From positions 3,968,001-4,032,000 of the forward strand of contig OZ240666.1 in assembly GCA_965198675.1 (NCBI GenBank): a DNA stretch of 64,000 bases, written 5' to 3'. The position numbers and the translations under genes are program-made. The stretch comes from Prochloron sp965198675. Lineage in GTDB: Bacteria > Cyanobacteriota > Cyanobacteriia > Cyanobacteriales > Prochloraceae. Each line of letters opens with the position of its first letter. Within the stretch, counting starts at the first letter, position 1. Positions 62,797 through 64,000 of this stretch are shown in pieces. Below the pieces are notes generated by a model, which saw only the letters and a program-made list of their open reading frames with translations, was not told the DNA's origin and did no database searches.

Positions 62797-64000
62797 TTAT
62801 GACCTCCATTGGTTTAAGCGATCGCTAATTTCTGTTAACTGTTTGGACATTGGAATATCCGACTCAATATTATAAGGTTTAAATCGCACGGTGATATCCC
62901 GTTCCATATCTGCATATAAAGCACAAACAGGAATTGTGCCACCAATTTGTAAGCGAGAGGCTTCCCGAACCCCCACCAAGGTAAAGGAATCGTTTTCTGA
63001 GATTTGTAAGGTAACGCGATGACGAAAGTTAACTAGTCCCCGACGTTCATCAAGAATATTGGTTAGGGGACGCACTCCCGACAAGCTGAGAATCACGTGA
63101 ACGCCAACGCTAGAACCTTTGCTACAGAGTCGCTGTAATTGCTGCCCAGCGGGGGAGTCCACCATGCCATAACCATCATCTTGACGGCGGAGTTCATCCA
63201 CCCGCTCCAGTTCCGTCATGACAAGGAATAGGTCAGGAAGTTGCAAGCGTTCGTCATCTTCCAATTTCAGGCGGCGATCTACTTCTGCTACTGTTTCGTT
63301 TAATAGGTTGGGAATATCTTTGCTACTGCGGGTAAAGGTGGTTTCGTACTCTACAGAACTTAAAAGAGATGTACCAACGGTTTGTAAAGCTTCGCACCAT
63401 TCCGTTTCCGCCATGGAGCAGGTAAGTCGCAGGTGGTAATTAGTTGTTTCCCTCGTCGTCCAAATTCAGTCAGTGCCTGTCGATCAGAATCGGTCATTTG
63501 CATTGCCATGCGCAAATGAATGTTCCCGAAAATGGCAGTTTGGTTCATCATACCCGCCGCTCCGAAACGTTGAGAGGCTAGGAGCATATGAATGCCAGCG
63601 CTCCGTCCTTGAGCAGTAAGTTGCAGGAGTTGTTCGGAGGCAATACCATCCCGATCCCCTTCAAAAAGTTCCTGATATTCATCCACTAACAGGAGAATGC
63701 GAGGCAAAACCCCAAGGGGTTGTCCTTTTTGACGATAGGCTGTGAGATCGGCAACTTCTGCTTTGCTAAAGATAGTGTTACGCCGCTCTTTTTCTTCCAC
63801 CAACTCCTGGAGAACACTGCGGGAAAGCTCCGAGGAAGAGTGCAAAGAAACCACTTCTGCATAGGGAAGATGGCGATAGGGCTTAAATTCAACCCCATCT
63901 TTACCATCAGAGTTCACTTTGTAAATTGGCGGACGGGGCGGAGTCGGGGATAAACTCAAGCTCACAGAGAGTTTTATTAAAGCGCCTCAACCTGGGAACT
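62797..64000 (-). pseudogene. FtsK/SpoIIIE (EccC-like) multi-domain ATPase, C-terminal part, frameshifted, cut by window edge
   Basis: Two frames belong to one protein. The upstream one (63965-63360) has DGKDGVEFKPYRHLPYAEVVSLHS and a Walker B LPRILLLVDEYQELFEGD, then SEQLLQLTAQGRSAGIHMLLASQRFGAAGMMNQTAIFGNIHLRMAMQMTDSDRQALTEFGRRGKQLITTCDLP, typical of FtsK/HerA-type motors. The second (63414-62797) repeats the same module in weaker form: QLPDLFLVMTELERVDELRR, LQRLCSKGSSVGVHVILSLSGVRPLTNILDERRGLVNFRHRVTLQISENDSFTLVGVREA. Tandem ATPase domains with a degenerate last domain are the build of EccC. They are separated by a shift or deletion near 63400, and another stop lies near 63983. The N-terminus is outside the window. 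Confidence 0.7.

Overview
The window comes from a cyanobacterium, most likely a filamentous one. RNA polymerase beta-prime is split into rpoC1 and rpoC2, and rpoB-rpoC1-rpoC2 is preceded by hisD-rpsT-tatD, the usual cyanobacterial order. A BicA-type SulP transporter, KGK-domain proteins, HIP1 octamers (GCGATCGC) and many dispersed palindromic repeats agree. I cannot name the species.

Layout. 1-6100: partial glcE, an Rpn/DUF4351 protein, a pentapeptide protein, a Uma2 endonuclease, sbcD and a cysH-like gene. 6200-7350: decayed toxin-antitoxin and DUF695 remnants. 7490-18100: DUF58, a mechanosensitive channel-like protein, a PfkB/HldE-type kinase, an HNH nuclease, a tandem KGK family (three intact copies, one dead), a dynamin-like GTPase, an RDD protein and a second Rpn/DUF4351 protein. 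18965-25240: pntA-pntB, a two-gene unit (TauD-like dioxygenase with an in-frame TGA, plus a GRDP-like protein with a Cys/Trp/His tail) and thiE-thiS. 25440-42250: an accessory island with a broken tnpB, tRNA-Ser(UGA), BIME-like repeats, at least six group II introns or fragments (two nested inside reverse-transcriptase genes of other introns), a broken AAA-like ATPase, an RHS tail, a toxin/DUF4288 cassette and a VapBC remnant. 42221-58125: hflX, a DUF3465 protein, an mpgP-like phosphatase, hisD, rpsT, tatD, rpoB, rpoC1, rpoC2. 58967-60691: bicA-like. 60783-64000: a minus-strand cluster of small helical WXG100-like proteins, a coiled-coil protein and an FtsK/EccC-like ATPase running off the edge, resembling a type VII secretion-like locus.

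Two themes recur. First, decay: many genes carry single frameshifts or stops, and two frame-intact biosynthetic genes (hisD, cysH-like) have lost residues needed for catalysis. This suggests relaxed selection, or sequencing errors for some of the frameshifts. Second, short palindromic repeats have spread into coding sequence in frame, including rpoB, rpoC2, hisD and reverse-transcriptase genes, much as Rickettsia palindromic elements do.

All assignments are from reading the sequence and from memory of protein families; no database search was run.
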